A DNA stretch of 44,124 nucleotides from Streptomyces sp. MBT65 (GTDB lineage: Bacteria > Actinomycetota > Actinomycetes > Streptomycetales > Streptomycetaceae), in contig NZ_JAENRY010000043.1 in the NCBI RefSeq assembly GCF_016612545.1, forward strand, positions 1 through 44,124. The letters run 5' to 3'. This document shows positions 7,841 to 19,000 of this stretch, piece by piece; position 1 is the stretch's first letter, and each line of letters begins with the position of its first letter. The notes under the pieces were generated by a model that did not search any database, had not been told where the DNA came from, and worked only from the letters and a program-made list of their open reading frames with translations. A program made the translations under genes and the position numbers.

Positions 7841-10800
7841 TCAGGGAATGTTCTGGTACATCGCGGTGACCTGGTTGGCCGTCAGGGCGTAGTCGTACGC
7901 CTGTACGTCGCTCAGGGAACCGTTCACCCAGTCGTCCTGGCCGCCGTTGTCCAGGCCCCGGCCGAGGACCAGGTTTCCGGTGGCCGCCCACGGGGTGACG
8001 CCGGTGGCGGTGCCGGCCAGGGTGCCGTTCACATACAGCTGGGCTGTCTTGGTGGCGGCGTTGTAGACACCCACCAGGTGGGTCCAGGTGGTGGCCGAGG
8101 CACCCGCGGCATAGGCGAAGGTGAGGGTCGGGCTCGGGGTGTCGGCGCTGGTGAAGCGCAGGGCCCAGCCGGGACTGCCGGTGTGGGAGTGGTTGTACTC
8201 CAGGGAGAACGGACTGTTCTCGGTGCCCTCCTCCGCGAGGACGGTCTGGTCGGCGGTGCCGACGGCGGTGAGCTTCACCCGTGCGGAGAGGGTGAAACTG
8301 CCGGCGCTGTTCACCACTTGGGGGTTGGGGCTGACGGCGTAGCCGGTGCTGCCGTCGAGACTCAGCACGGTGCCCCGGGTCGCATCGGTGGCCCAGGTCG
8401 CGCCGCCGGTCAGAGTGAGCGGGCTGTTGCCGAGGTTCGGGTTCGCGCCCGCCGCGTTGAGGGTGTTGAGGGTGTCGGTCGCGGCGGTGTCGGTGGCCAC
8501 CGGCATACCGTCCCCGTCGTCCAGGTTCCAGGTGTCGACGGGGGAGAGCAGGGCTGTGGTGAGCGCGCCGAAGGCGGGGTTCGACAGGTTGACGTGGTCG
8601 CCGCTGTCCGCTGCCGCCGCGAGCTTCTCCTCACCGGTGGCCGAGTCCGTCACGGCCACGGCCGCGTCGAGATCGGCGAAGTAGACGGCCGGGGTGGCCC
8701 AGGGGTTGCCCAGGTTCATGCCGCCGAGGAAGGCGTTGACGTCCGATCGGTTGGCGTCCGTGGTGCTCGTGCAGGGGTCGTCGGGAGTGGCGCCGTCACC
8801 GGTGAAGCCCTCGCAGGGCGTCAGTGAGGTGAGCACCACGTTGATGCCCCAGCCCTGGAGCTGCTCCACGAGCGCGGTGTAGCCGTTGGCGTCCAGGTCG
8901 TCGCTGGTGGCCCCGGCCAGCAGGTCTTCGAGGCCGTCGTCCACGATGACGGTGGAGATGCCGGGCTGGTCGAGGATGTCGCGGTCGAGGCGGGAGAGCA
9001 CCGACGGCCCTCCGATGACACTGCCGTTGTAGGTCTCCGGGTTGTCGGCCATGAGCTGGTTGGACTCGATGCCCTCGGCGATGACGCCGTAGGGGGTGGG
9101 CGTGGAGGGCTCGGCGGCGGTCAGCCCGTCGGCCACCCGGTACCCGTTGGAGTTGGGCAGTGTGGTGCCGGGCTGGAACGGGTCGACCAGGTGGTCGCCC
9201 AGCACGGCCTCGGTGGGCACGCTCGCCGACTGTACGTCCAGGTCGGTGACCAGGTCGGTGAAGTTGCCGTAGGCGACGGCGTTGGTGGTGAACGGTGTGG
9301 CGCTGGTGCTCGTGGTCAGGTCTCCGGTGCCGCTCGCGGTGATGTACTCGTAGGAGCCGCCCGCGTAGGAGTGCTGCACCAAGTAGGGGACGGCGTTGCT
9401 GAGTTGGTAGGAGACCAGCAGGTACTGGCCCGCGGTGACGTTGAACGCCAGCGGGTCGCTGTAGACCATGCCGCCGACGGGGACGGTGACCGACTGGCTG
9501 CCGCCGAACTTGAGTGTCGGCGGGGTGCCGGCCGGGACCGCGCCGATCGCGTTCGGGGTGGAGCTGAGGGCGATGGTGGCGTGGCCGATCGACAGCTTGC
9601 CGGTCCCGAGCGCGTTGTCGAGCTTGACGCGGACGGTGCCGCCGGAGATCGAGGGCTTCAGGGCCACCCGGATGGTCTGGTTGGAGAAGGTGCCCCCGCC
9701 CGGCAGTCCGTAGCTGCCCTCGGTGGCGCTGGACCAGGCGCCGGTCCAGGACTGCCCGGCCGGAGCGGTGACGTAGCTGCCGTTGGCCTCGGTGGTGCCC
9801 CCGGTGGTGTTGCGGGTGCCCAGGGCGAAGACATGCAGGGTTGACTCGCTCGGTCCGGCCGCGCCGGTCAGGTCGGGCAGGGTGACCGAGGCGATGGTGC
9901 GGGTCGGGTCGACCGGCACCGAGAAGGCGTAGAGCTGGCGGTTGGCCGTGCTCTGGGTGGTGCCGTTGGCGTGCGGGAAGACCGCGGCGGCGATGGAGCT
10001 GTCGCTGTTGGACCAGTCGGGCACGGTCAGCATGTAGCCGGCGCTGGTGCCGTCGGTGTAGGTGATCTGTCCGCTGGCCGGGCAGAAGGCGTCGGCGTCG
10101 TCGCCGGAGAAGCAGTAGGTGGCGCTGACCCGGGTGTCGGCCGGCACATAGGGGGCGGTGGTGTCACCGGCGATGGCGCCGGGGGAGGCCAGGTTGGTGT
10201 AGGTGGAGGAGGTGAGGAAGACCAGCGCGCTGCCCTGGCCCGAGTAGCCGACGGTCTGGTTGGCCGCCAGCAGGTTGTCCTTCTGGCCGGAGCCGAAGGC
10301 GGGCAGGGTCATGGTGGCGCCGTCGACGGTCACCTTGCCGCCGCTGGTCCAGCCGGCGTTGGCCCAGTCGGTGGCGGAGAAGCTGTGCCCGTTGCCGTCG
10401 AAGTTGGCCGCGGTCATGTTGCTGTCGGAGCTGATGCCCACGTTGTTGAAGCAGGCGGCCAGACTGGCACAGGTGGTGTTGGGGTGGCCCGCGGCCAGGA
10501 ACGGGTAGGCGGAGGTGCCGGAGACGTCGCCGGCTCCGTCCACGGAGTAGACGTAGAGGGTGTGCGGGCCGGGCGAGGGCGGGGCGACGGTGACCGTTGC
10601 CTTGTTGGCGCTCGCGGTCACGGTCTCGCTCGCCGGCGGGTTGCTGGTCGGCGGCGGCACGTCGAGGTGGTAGACGAACTTGGTCGCGGTGGTGCCGGAG
10701 CCGTTGATGTCGAACTTGCCCGAGGTGCCGGCAGCCGCGCCGACGGCGGCGTCGGTGACGTCCGTGTTCGGGAAGAGGTTGCTCTCGGAGGCGAGGGTCG

Positions 10801-12793
10801 GCTCGTCGGGAGCCGTGGGCTCGGCGGTGAAGTGGCAGGTGGGCGACTGGGCGTAGGTGGTGGACGCCATGCCGTCGGTGACCGTGACGTCCCAGTCGAC
10901 GGTCTTGCCGGCGGTCAGCGTCGAGACGAAGGACGCCGGGAGCGAGGTCGTGGCGTAGGTGTTGCTGGCGAGGTTGTCGCCGCTCTTGAGCGTGTACTTG
11001 GTGGTGGTTCCGTCGATCCAGTACTGGAAGGTGGCCTGGAGCTTGTCGCCGTTCGGGTCCTTGACCTTGGCGCGCAGTACCGGCGGGGTGGAGGCGATGG
11101 TCTTGCCCATGTACGGGTACGGCGAGGCGGTGTCGCAGGCCGCGTCGGCGGCGCCGGACACGGCGGCCATGGTGGCGGCGGTGGGCGCGCTCGGCGGGTT
11201 GTCGTAGAAGATCTGCAGTGTGGGGTTGTGCGCGAACCGCTTGAACCCGAGGTCGTTGCGGCTGGACTCCATGGAGTCCTCGCTCAGGGTGGCGGTGAAG
11301 GTGGTGGCGTGTCCGTGGGCCGCGGTCTTGATCGGGGTCAGCACGTTGAAGCCGTTGGTCGTGCTGCCGTTGTCCGGGCAGAAGGTGGGGTTGTACGCCG
11401 GCCCGAAGCCGGCCGAGGTCGAATAGCTGTTGTAGCCGGGGCGGTTGCTCCAGTTCGTGCCGGAGCCGATGCCCTTGGACCAGTGCAGGTTGACCGTCGC
11501 GGTGGTGGCGCAGGAGGCCGAGTAGATGTCGGTCGCGTCGACCTCGGCGCTGTTGATGGTGGCGCCGAAGATGGTCTTGGACAGGGTCCACTGGTAGAGG
11601 GCGTGCTCGTCGCCGGTGTTGCAGGAGCCCTCGGGCCAGCCGTTGTAGCCGACGCCGAGGTAACCGTTGTCGGCCAGTGAGCCGGTCTTGTTGTAGAAGG
11701 ACGTGCCGGGGCAGCCCTGCTTGACCTCGTCGAAGGCGGGGTTGGTGTAGGCGACCGGGTGCCAGTTGACCGAGGGGTCGATGAAGACCGGGTAGACGGT
11801 CGTGGCACGGGTGAGCATCGCCCGGTCAGGAACGAGCGTCAGCGCACCGGAGCCGGTCCGGGCCCGGACCGGGGCGACGCGTGCGGCCAGTCCCGGGTGC
11901 GCGGCGTCGGAGGCGTCGGCCGCCACCTTGGCCCCGGCGGGCTGCCCGCCGGTGGGAAGGGTCCGGTTCGAGTCCCACTGCAGCGGTGTGGCCGCGTCCG
12001 CCACGACCGCTCCGTGCGCGTCCGTGACGGTGAGCCCGCCGTCCTCGGCGCCGGCCAGGTGGCCGCCCCGCAGCTGGGCACCCAGGCGCAGTGAGGCCAG
12101 CGCGGGGTTGCGCGCCGCCGCGGCGTCGTGGACGACCAGCGTCTCGCCGGGGCCGCCGGCCGCGGTGGCGGAGACCAGGAGGTCCACGCCGGGAAGGACG
12201 GAGGGATAGGTCGCGGTGGTGCCCGAGACATGAGGGGTCGGCAGGGCGGTGGGCCAGGTGAGGGCGAGCGAGGTGCTCCCGGAGCGGGTGACCGCGAGGG
12301 GGGCGGTGCCGCCGCCGGAGAAGGACACGGTGCCGTAGGCGGTGGCGTTCGGAGCCCACCTGCCGTCGGCCCGGTGCGTGAGGGTCAGATCCACCGGCAC
12401 CCAGTGACCGCGCTGCCGGGTGCGCACCGGCAGCGGGTTGGAGACCGAGCGGAAGCCGCCGCCGGGCTCCGCCTCCACCTGCACGGTCGGGCTGGTCAGG
12501 GACGGGACCGCGACCGCTTTGCCGGTGGCGTGCGCCTGCGCGGCGGCGGCCTGCATCGCGGCGGAGTCGGCGGCGGTGGGGCCGAAGCCGTCCGGCAGGA
12601 CCGGTGAACCTCCGGACCTCGCAGGGGACTTGGCGGCGGGGGCGCTCTTGCCGGTGATCTGGAGGCCCGCGGTCGGCTGCGCGGCCGTCGCGGGTGTGGA
12701 GGCCAGTCCGGCAGCGCTGACCGCCAACACCGCGGCGGCCGCGAGCAGGGCACGCGGTCTGCCGTTTCGCGCGTGTGCGCGAGGTATGGACAT
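7841..12793 (-). CDS. Giant secreted LamG protein with a degenerate SGNH-hydrolase domain
   Basis: A 1650-residue exported protein. ATG 12791-12793 gives a classical signal peptide (basic start, ALLAAAAVLAVSAAGLAS, cleavage near TPATAAQ). The region to about residue 330 (HWVPVDLTLTHRADGRW, PSVLPGVDLLVSAT) is the N-terminal block found in streptomycete wall proteins that accompany Rhs proteins. The middle carries beta-rich modules. From about residue 1050 an SGNH-accessory domain (GTFSNQTIRVALKP, SIGHATIAL) leads into an SGNH-like fold (1190-1405: GPSVLSRLDRDILDQPG, DSGDHVNLS). Its catalytic positions are changed: GDH with His1201 instead of GDS, GLED for GIND, and N for the last His. A LamG jelly-roll domain (about 1460-1650) ends the protein. 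Divergent from the Rhs gene; probably a surface or secreted partner. Ligand unknown. Confidence 0.85.
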   Translation of the reverse strand: MSIPRAHARNGRPRALLAAAAVLAVSAAGLASTPATAAQPTAGLQITGKSAPAAKSPARSGGSPVLPDGFGPTAADSAAMQAAAAQAHATGKAVAVPSLTSPTVQVEAEPGGGFRSVSNPLPVRTRQRGHWVPVDLTLTHRADGRWAPNATAYGTVSFSGGGTAPLAVTRSGSTSLALTWPTALPTPHVSGTTATYPSVLPGVDLLVSATAAGGPGETLVVHDAAAARNPALASLRLGAQLRGGHLAGAEDGGLTVTDAHGAVVADAATPLQWDSNRTLPTGGQPAGAKVAADASDAAHPGLAARVAPVRARTGSGALTLVPDRAMLTRATTVYPVFIDPSVNWHPVAYTNPAFDEVKQGCPGTSFYNKTGSLADNGYLGVGYNGWPEGSCNTGDEHALYQWTLSKTIFGATINSAEVDATDIYSASCATTATVNLHWSKGIGSGTNWSNRPGYNSYSTSAGFGPAYNPTFCPDNGSTTNGFNVLTPIKTAAHGHATTFTATLSEDSMESSRNDLGFKRFAHNPTLQIFYDNPPSAPTAATMAAVSGAADAACDTASPYPYMGKTIASTPPVLRAKVKDPNGDKLQATFQYWIDGTTTKYTLKSGDNLASNTYATTSLPASFVSTLTAGKTVDWDVTVTDGMASTTYAQSPTCHFTAEPTAPDEPTLASESNLFPNTDVTDAAVGAAAGTSGKFDINGSGTTATKFVYHLDVPPPTSNPPASETVTASANKATVTVAPPSPGPHTLYVYSVDGAGDVSGTSAYPFLAAGHPNTTCASLAACFNNVGISSDSNMTAANFDGNGHSFSATDWANAGWTSGGKVTVDGATMTLPAFGSGQKDNLLAANQTVGYSGQGSALVFLTSSTYTNLASPGAIAGDTTAPYVPADTRVSATYCFSGDDADAFCPASGQITYTDGTSAGYMLTVPDWSNSDSSIAAAVFPHANGTTQSTANRQLYAFSVPVDPTRTIASVTLPDLTGAAGPSESTLHVFALGTRNTTGGTTEANGSYVTAPAGQSWTGAWSSATEGSYGLPGGGTFSNQTIRVALKPSISGGTVRVKLDNALGTGKLSIGHATIALSSTPNAIGAVPAGTPPTLKFGGSQSVTVPVGGMVYSDPLAFNVTAGQYLLVSYQLSNAVPYLVQHSYAGGSYEYITASGTGDLTTSTSATPFTTNAVAYGNFTDLVTDLDVQSASVPTEAVLGDHLVDPFQPGTTLPNSNGYRVADGLTAAEPSTPTPYGVIAEGIESNQLMADNPETYNGSVIGGPSVLSRLDRDILDQPGISTVIVDDGLEDLLAGATSDDLDANGYTALVEQLQGWGINVVLTSLTPCEGFTGDGATPDDPCTSTTDANRSDVNAFLGGMNLGNPWATPAVYFADLDAAVAVTDSATGEEKLAAAADSGDHVNLSNPAFGALTTALLSPVDTWNLDDGDGMPVATDTAATDTLNTLNAAGANPNLGNSPLTLTGGATWATDATRGTVLSLDGSTGYAVSPNPQVVNSAGSFTLSARVKLTAVGTADQTVLAEEGTENSPFSLEYNHSHTGSPGWALRFTSADTPSPTLTFAYAAGASATTWTHLVGVYNAATKTAQLYVNGTLAGTATGVTPWAATGNLVLGRGLDNGGQDDWVNGSLSDVQAYDYALTANQVTAMYQNIP

Positions 12794-13041
12794 CGGATTC
12801 CCGTCTCTCGATCTCGGTCGGAGGTCCGACCCGGAGGCGAATGTAAGTGGTTGTCCGGGACCTCGCATAGGTCAATTCGGCTACCAGGGAACATATGTGA
12901 CTGAACGTCATAAGGCTTCGGATATGTCCATGTCATGAATCTGGCAAGAGTCCTCCGCGCGGCGACTCTTCGACGGTCGCCTTGGGTACCTTCCGTTGGG
13001 TCTTCAAGATCGACTTCATCGTCGTCAGAGGGAGCAGGGTC
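12794..13041. promoter_or_regulatory. Shared 248-bp divergent control region (LamG / Rhs)
   Basis: The only space from which both giant genes can be transcribed. It is less GC-rich around 12840-12940 and holds ACATATGT (12891-12898, self-complementary) and an inverted AAGAGTC...GACTCTT that could form a hairpin in the Rhs leader. A TTGACC facing the LamG gene (12870-12875) could be a -35 box, but no convincing -10 accompanies it. Promoters are inferred from gene arrangement, not clearly seen. Confidence 0.4.
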
Positions 13042-16000
13042 GTGCCAAGGGCGACAGGTTCACGCGAACGGACGGGCCGACGCCTGAGCCCCGGGCGCCC
13101 GCCGCTACGCGGTCTGACCGCCCTGACGGCGGTGATCTCCGTACTCGTGGGTCTGACCGGTACGGCCGAAGCGGTCACGAGCCGCCCGCAACCCGGCTTC
13201 ACCCAGGTCAAGCCGGTCCCGGTGGCCGCCGTGCACTCCCACTACGGCCCCGTCCGGCACCTGGCCAACTCGCCGTCGCCCAAGGTGACTTGGCCCAGCG
13301 GCACGGCAGCCTTCGCCACCTCCGCGACGACCGGTGCGGCTCCGACGGCGACGGGCCGCGCTGCCGCTCGGACGCCCGTGGCATCCGCTGCCCGGCTGCG
13401 AGCGGGCAACCTCCCGGTCTGGCTGGCACCCTCCACCGGCCTCGCCCTCGACCACGCCTCGGTGCGCGTCCTGCCGCAGCGGTCCGGGCGGTCGGCCGGT
13501 GTCGACGGAGTGCTGCTCCAGTTGTCCGGGCTGCCCAGGAGCAGTCACGGCAAGGTCCAAGTCGGCCTGGACTACCAGGACTTCACCGCCGCGTTCGGTG
13601 CCGACTGGGGTTCGCGGCTGCGGCTCGTGAAGCTGCCCGACTGCGCCCTGACCACACCGCGACGCGCAGCCTGCCGTACCCAGACCCCTGTCGCGTCCGC
13701 CAACAGCGCCACGGCGCAAACCCTTTCGGCCCCGCTCGCCCTCGCCGAGAACAGCGTGGTCCTGGCGGCCACCGCCGCACCGAGCGGAGGCGGTGGCGAC
13801 TTCGCCGCCACCTCGCTGAAGCCCTCCGGCTCCTGGCAGGCCGGCGGCAGCACCGACGCGTTCACCTGGTCCTACCCGATCACCGGCCCCAGCGTCCCCG
13901 GCGGACTGACGCCCAACCTCTCGCTGGGCTACGACTCGCAGAGCGTGGACGGCCTGACCTCCTCCACCAACAACCAGGCCTCGGTCGTCGGCGACGGCTT
14001 CTCGCTGCCGAGCAACTACATCGAGCGTTCCTACGGCTCCTGCCACGACAACCCCACCGGCGCCACGAAGACCTGGGACAACTGCTGGTCCTCCGACAAC
14101 CAGCTCACCCTCTCGCTCAACGGCACCACCACCACCCTGATCAAGGACGACACCACAGGGACCCTGCGGGCCCAGGGCGACTCCGACGAGCGCGTCGAGC
14201 GGCTGACCGGAGCGGTCAACGGCGCCCAGGGCGGCGAGTACTTCCGGGTGACCACCTCGAACGGCACCCAGTACACCTTCGGCCTGAACAGGCTGCCGGG
14301 GTGGGCGTCGGGGAACGCGACCACCAACTCGGTGCTGACCGAGCCCGTCTACGCCACCGACTCGACCCAGCCCTGCTACAACGCCACGTGGGCCAACTCC
14401 TGGTGCCAGCAGGGCTACCGCTGGATGCTCGACTCGGTCAAGGACACCCACGGCGACGTGATGTCCTACTTCTACACGCCGATCACCGCCTACTACGCCC
14501 GTAACCTCGGCAAGACCGCCGACACCCCCTACGTGCGCGACGCGGTGCTCGCGAAGATCCAGTACGGCCAGCGGGACGGCTCGGTGTACTCCACCAGCCC
14601 CGCCGCTCAGGTCACCTTCGCCTACAACGGCCGCTGCAACACCTCGGCCACCGGGTGTGCCACCTCCACGCTGACGACTTCCACCGCGTCCAAGTGGCCG
14701 GACGTACCGTTCGACCTGAACTGCGCCAGCGGTGCTGCCTGCGCGTCCAACTCGCCGACGTTCTGGACCGAGAACGAGCTGACGGGCGTTCAGACCCAGG
14801 TGCTGGTCGGCTCCACCGAGACGAACGTCGACTCCTGGGCGTTCACCTACTCCTTCCCGGCGACCGGGGACGCGACCACGCCCTCGCTGTGGCTGAACTC
14901 GGTGACCCGCACCGGCCAGGACACCTCCGCCGGCGGTTCCGCGTCGGCGCTCGCCATGCCCCAGGTGACCTTCTCCGGCACACCCCTGTCGAACCGGGTG
15001 GACCTGACCGACGGCTACCCGCCGATCACCCGCTACCGGCTCAACACCATCACCACCGAGTCCGGCGGCATCATCAGCGTCGGCTACTCGGCCCCCGCCT
15101 GCGCGAGCGGCACCCCGAGCGACGCCGGCCTGAACACCTCGCTGTGCTACCCCGGTTACTGGACTCCCACCGGGCACACCAGCCCGATGCTGGACTGGTT
15201 CAACAAGTACATCGTCACGACGGTCACCCAGCAGGACCCGACCGGCGGCGGAGTCAACGACGCCATCGTCACCCGCTACGTCCCCGTGGGCACCGCCGCC
15301 TGGCACTACGACGACAGTCCGCTGACGCCCACCGCCCAGCGGACCTGGGACCAGTGGCGCGGCTACGGCGGCATGAAGGTCACCACGGGCACCGCGCCCG
15401 ACCCGGTCACCGAGACCGAATACACCTACTTCCGCGGCATGGACGGCGACACCCTGTCCGGCGGCGGCACCCGCTCGGCGACCGTCACCGACTCCCGCGG
15501 CGACCCACCGGTGACCGACGCGGCCCAGTACGCGGGCCTGACCTACGAGGCGATCCTCTACAACGGCCTGAACAGCGGAAAGGTCGTCAACGACACGATC
15601 ACCGCCCCCTGGAGCAGTAGCGCCACCGCGGTCCACGCACTGTCCGGCGGACTGCCGGTGCAGAAGGCGTTCCTGACCGGCCAGAGCGCGGTCGAGGTCT
15701 TCACGCCGCTGGCGTCCGGGGCCACCCGGGAGACCGAGACCGACTACACCCACGACTCCCACGGCCGCGTCACCAAGGCCGACGACAAGGGTGACGTATC
15801 CACGGCGAACGACGACCTGTGCACCACGGCGAGCTACGCGGACAACACCTCCGCCTGGATCTTCGACCTGGTGGACGAGACGAAGACGGTGTCCGTCACC
15901 TGCTCGGCCACCGCGACGCTCCCGGACGACGCGGTCAGCGACAAACGGGTCTACTACGACGGCTCCGGCACCGTGGGCGCCGCACCCACGGTCGGTGACC

Positions 16001-19000
16001 CCACCTCGACCGAGCAGGCCACCTCGTACAAGGGGTCCACCCCGGTCTACTCGACCATGTCGTCCCTCACGACGGACGTCTACGGCCGGACGCTGACCAG
16101 CACCGACGCCGACCAGCGGACCACCACGACCACCTACACCCCCACAACAGGCGCCGCACCCACCGCAGTTGCCTCCACCGACCCGATGCAGCAGACGCTC
16201 AGCCAGACCTACGACCCGCTGCGCGGTCTGATGCTGACGCAGACCACCGCGGCCGGCTATGTCACCAAGGCGCAGTACGACGCGCTGGGGCGGATCACCG
16301 CCGTGTTCCGGCCCGGTATCACCGACGCCACGACCAAGTACAGCTACGCGCTCGCCGCCGACAAGCCGAGTTCCGTGGTCACCCAGACCCTGAACGACGA
16401 CGGCAGCTACCGCAGCAGCGAACTGCTGATGGACGCGCTGCTACGGCCCCGCGAGACGCAGATCGCCACCGTCGACGGCGGCCGGGACGTCACCGACACC
16501 GTCTACGACACCAACGGATGGGTGGCCAAGACCACCGCCCCCTACTACACCACCGGCGCCCCCAGTTCCACGCTGGTGCAGGCGCAGGACGGTGACATCC
16601 CCTCAGAAAGTGGCTTCACCTACGACGGTGCCGGACGCAAGACCGTGGCCACCGCCTATGCGCTGGGCACCGCCACCTGGAACACCACCACCGTCTTCGG
16701 CGGCAACTTCACCACCACCGTGCCCCCGAAGGGCGGCGTGGCCGAGACCTCGGTCACCGACGCCCGGGGACGCCAGACCGACCTGTACCAGTACCACGCG
16801 GGCGCCGCGGCCGACCCGGTCCACGACTCCGCCTCGGACTACTCCGACACGCACTACACGTACTACCCGGACGGCCACCAGTCCGGCCAGACCGACCCGG
16901 CCGGCAACACCTGGACCTGGACCTACAACCTCCTGGGCGACCAGGTCGCGGCCACCGACCCCGACGCGGGCTCCTCCTCGGCGAGCTACGACAACGCCGG
17001 CCAGCTCCAGACCACCACCGACGCCCGGGGCGACCAGGCCACCTACACCTACGACAAGGACGGCCGTCGGACAGCCGCCTACGACACCACCGGCAACGCC
17101 ACCGCGTCCGCCGCCAACCAGGTCGGCGCCTGGACGTACGACACGCTGAAGAAGGGGTACCTCACCTCTTCCACCTCCTACCAGCTGGGCACCGGCAGTG
17201 CCTCGGTCACCAACGCGGTGCTCGCCTACACCGGCATGGGCGAGGTCGCCGCCTCGAAGACCACGCTGGCCAACCTGCCGAGCAACCTGGCGGCGCTGGC
17301 GCCGTCCGCCGGTTACACGGAGGCCTACACGTACAAGACCACCGGTACGTTGGCAGGCCAGCAGGACCCGGCGGGCGGCGGACTGCCCGCGGAAACCGTC
17401 AACTACGGCTACGACCAGTACGGTCAGCCCACCAGCGTCGGCAGCACCGGCACCGCCGCCTGGACGTACGTCTCCGCCATCGGCTACGACGAGTACGGTG
17501 ACCCGCTCCAGTACTCCATGGGCCCGACCACCGGCTGGGTCGACCTGACCCTGAAGTACGACCCGCAGACCGGTCAGCCCACCGACGCCAAGACCACCGA
17601 CTCCACCAGCGGCACGGTCGTCGACGACACCGCCTACACCTGGGGGAACTCGGCCGTCTCCAAGGGCGCCGGACTGCTCACCTCGACCACCGACAGCCAG
17701 AACGGCGGCTCGGTCGCGGACACCCAGTGCTTCGGCTACGACTGGGCAGCCCGCCTGACCGCGGCCTGGACCGCCACCGACAACTGCACTGCCACACCCG
17801 ACACCGGCAGCAGCACCACCGTCGGCGGCACCAACCCCTACTGGCAGACCTGGACCTACGCCGCCGACGGACAGCGCCAGACCCAGACCGACCACGACAC
17901 CACCGGCAACAGCGCCAACGACACCACCACGACCTACCACTACCCGACCGCGGGCTCCGCGACCGACCAGCCGCACACCCTCGGCAGCACCACCGCCACC
18001 GGCCCGGCGGCCACCGCGAACACGGCGTCCTACCACTACGACGCCTCCGGCAACACCACCTCGATCCAGGGCGGCGCCCTGGGCGACCAGACCCTGACCT
18101 GGAACCACCAGAACCGGCTGGACACCGACACCACGTCGGCCGGCGCCACCAGCTACCTCTACGGCCTCGACGGCGGCCTGGTGCTGCGCACCGACCCGAC
18201 CCAGGCCACGCTCTACCTGGGCAACGAGGAACTGGTCGAGAACACCGCCACCAAGGCGGTGACCGGCACCCGCTACTACTCCGTCAACGGCACCACCGTG
18301 GCCGCCCGCTCCAGCAGTGGCGACGTCCAGTACCTGATCCCCAACCGGCAGGGCACCGACTACCTGTCCGTCGACTACCAGACGCAGGCGGTGACACGGC
18401 GTCAGTACCTGCCCTTCGGCGGTACCCGCGGCACGGCCCCGACCTCCTGGCTCGGCGACAAGGGTTACGTCGGCGGCACCACCGACACCGCCACCAGTCT
18501 CATCAACCTCGGTCTGCGCGAGTACGACACCCAGACCGGCCGCTTCGTCAGCCGTGACCCGCAACTGGAGGCCACCGACCCCTCGCAGCTGACGGGCTAC
18601 GACTACGCCGCCAACAACCCGGTGACCGGCAGTGACCCGACCGGCCAGAGCTGGTTCAGCTCCCTGTCCAACGCGGTCTCCAGCTTCGCCGACACCGCCC
18701 AGCAGGTCATCGACCGGACCAACGGTCCCATGGCCGCACTGGGCGTCGGGCAACTGCTGCTCGGCGCGGCCGCGGACGGCCTGGGCGGTGCGCTCATGCT
18801 GAGCGGCATCGGGGCGCTCGGACCGGGCGAGGCACTGATCGCCGCAGGGTCCATGCTCGCCGTGTCCGGCAGCGCCACGGTGGCCACTGCGGTCGCCGCG
18901 CCCAACATCGCCTTCGCCGTCCAGAACGGTGATGGTGCCGGAGGAGGCGACGACGGGGGTGGGTCCGACGGCTCGTCCGCCGAGGATTCGGACCGGGACA

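Noticed and set aside
8078..12209. Long open frames on the plus strand inside the LamG gene, Gly/Val/Arg-rich
   Set aside because: Typical shadow frames of high-GC coding DNA: low-complexity composition, no ribosome sites, no family signatures.
13105..15762. An 885-codon minus-strand frame within the Rhs gene
   Set aside because: A shadow of the Rhs frame, with biased composition and no domain.
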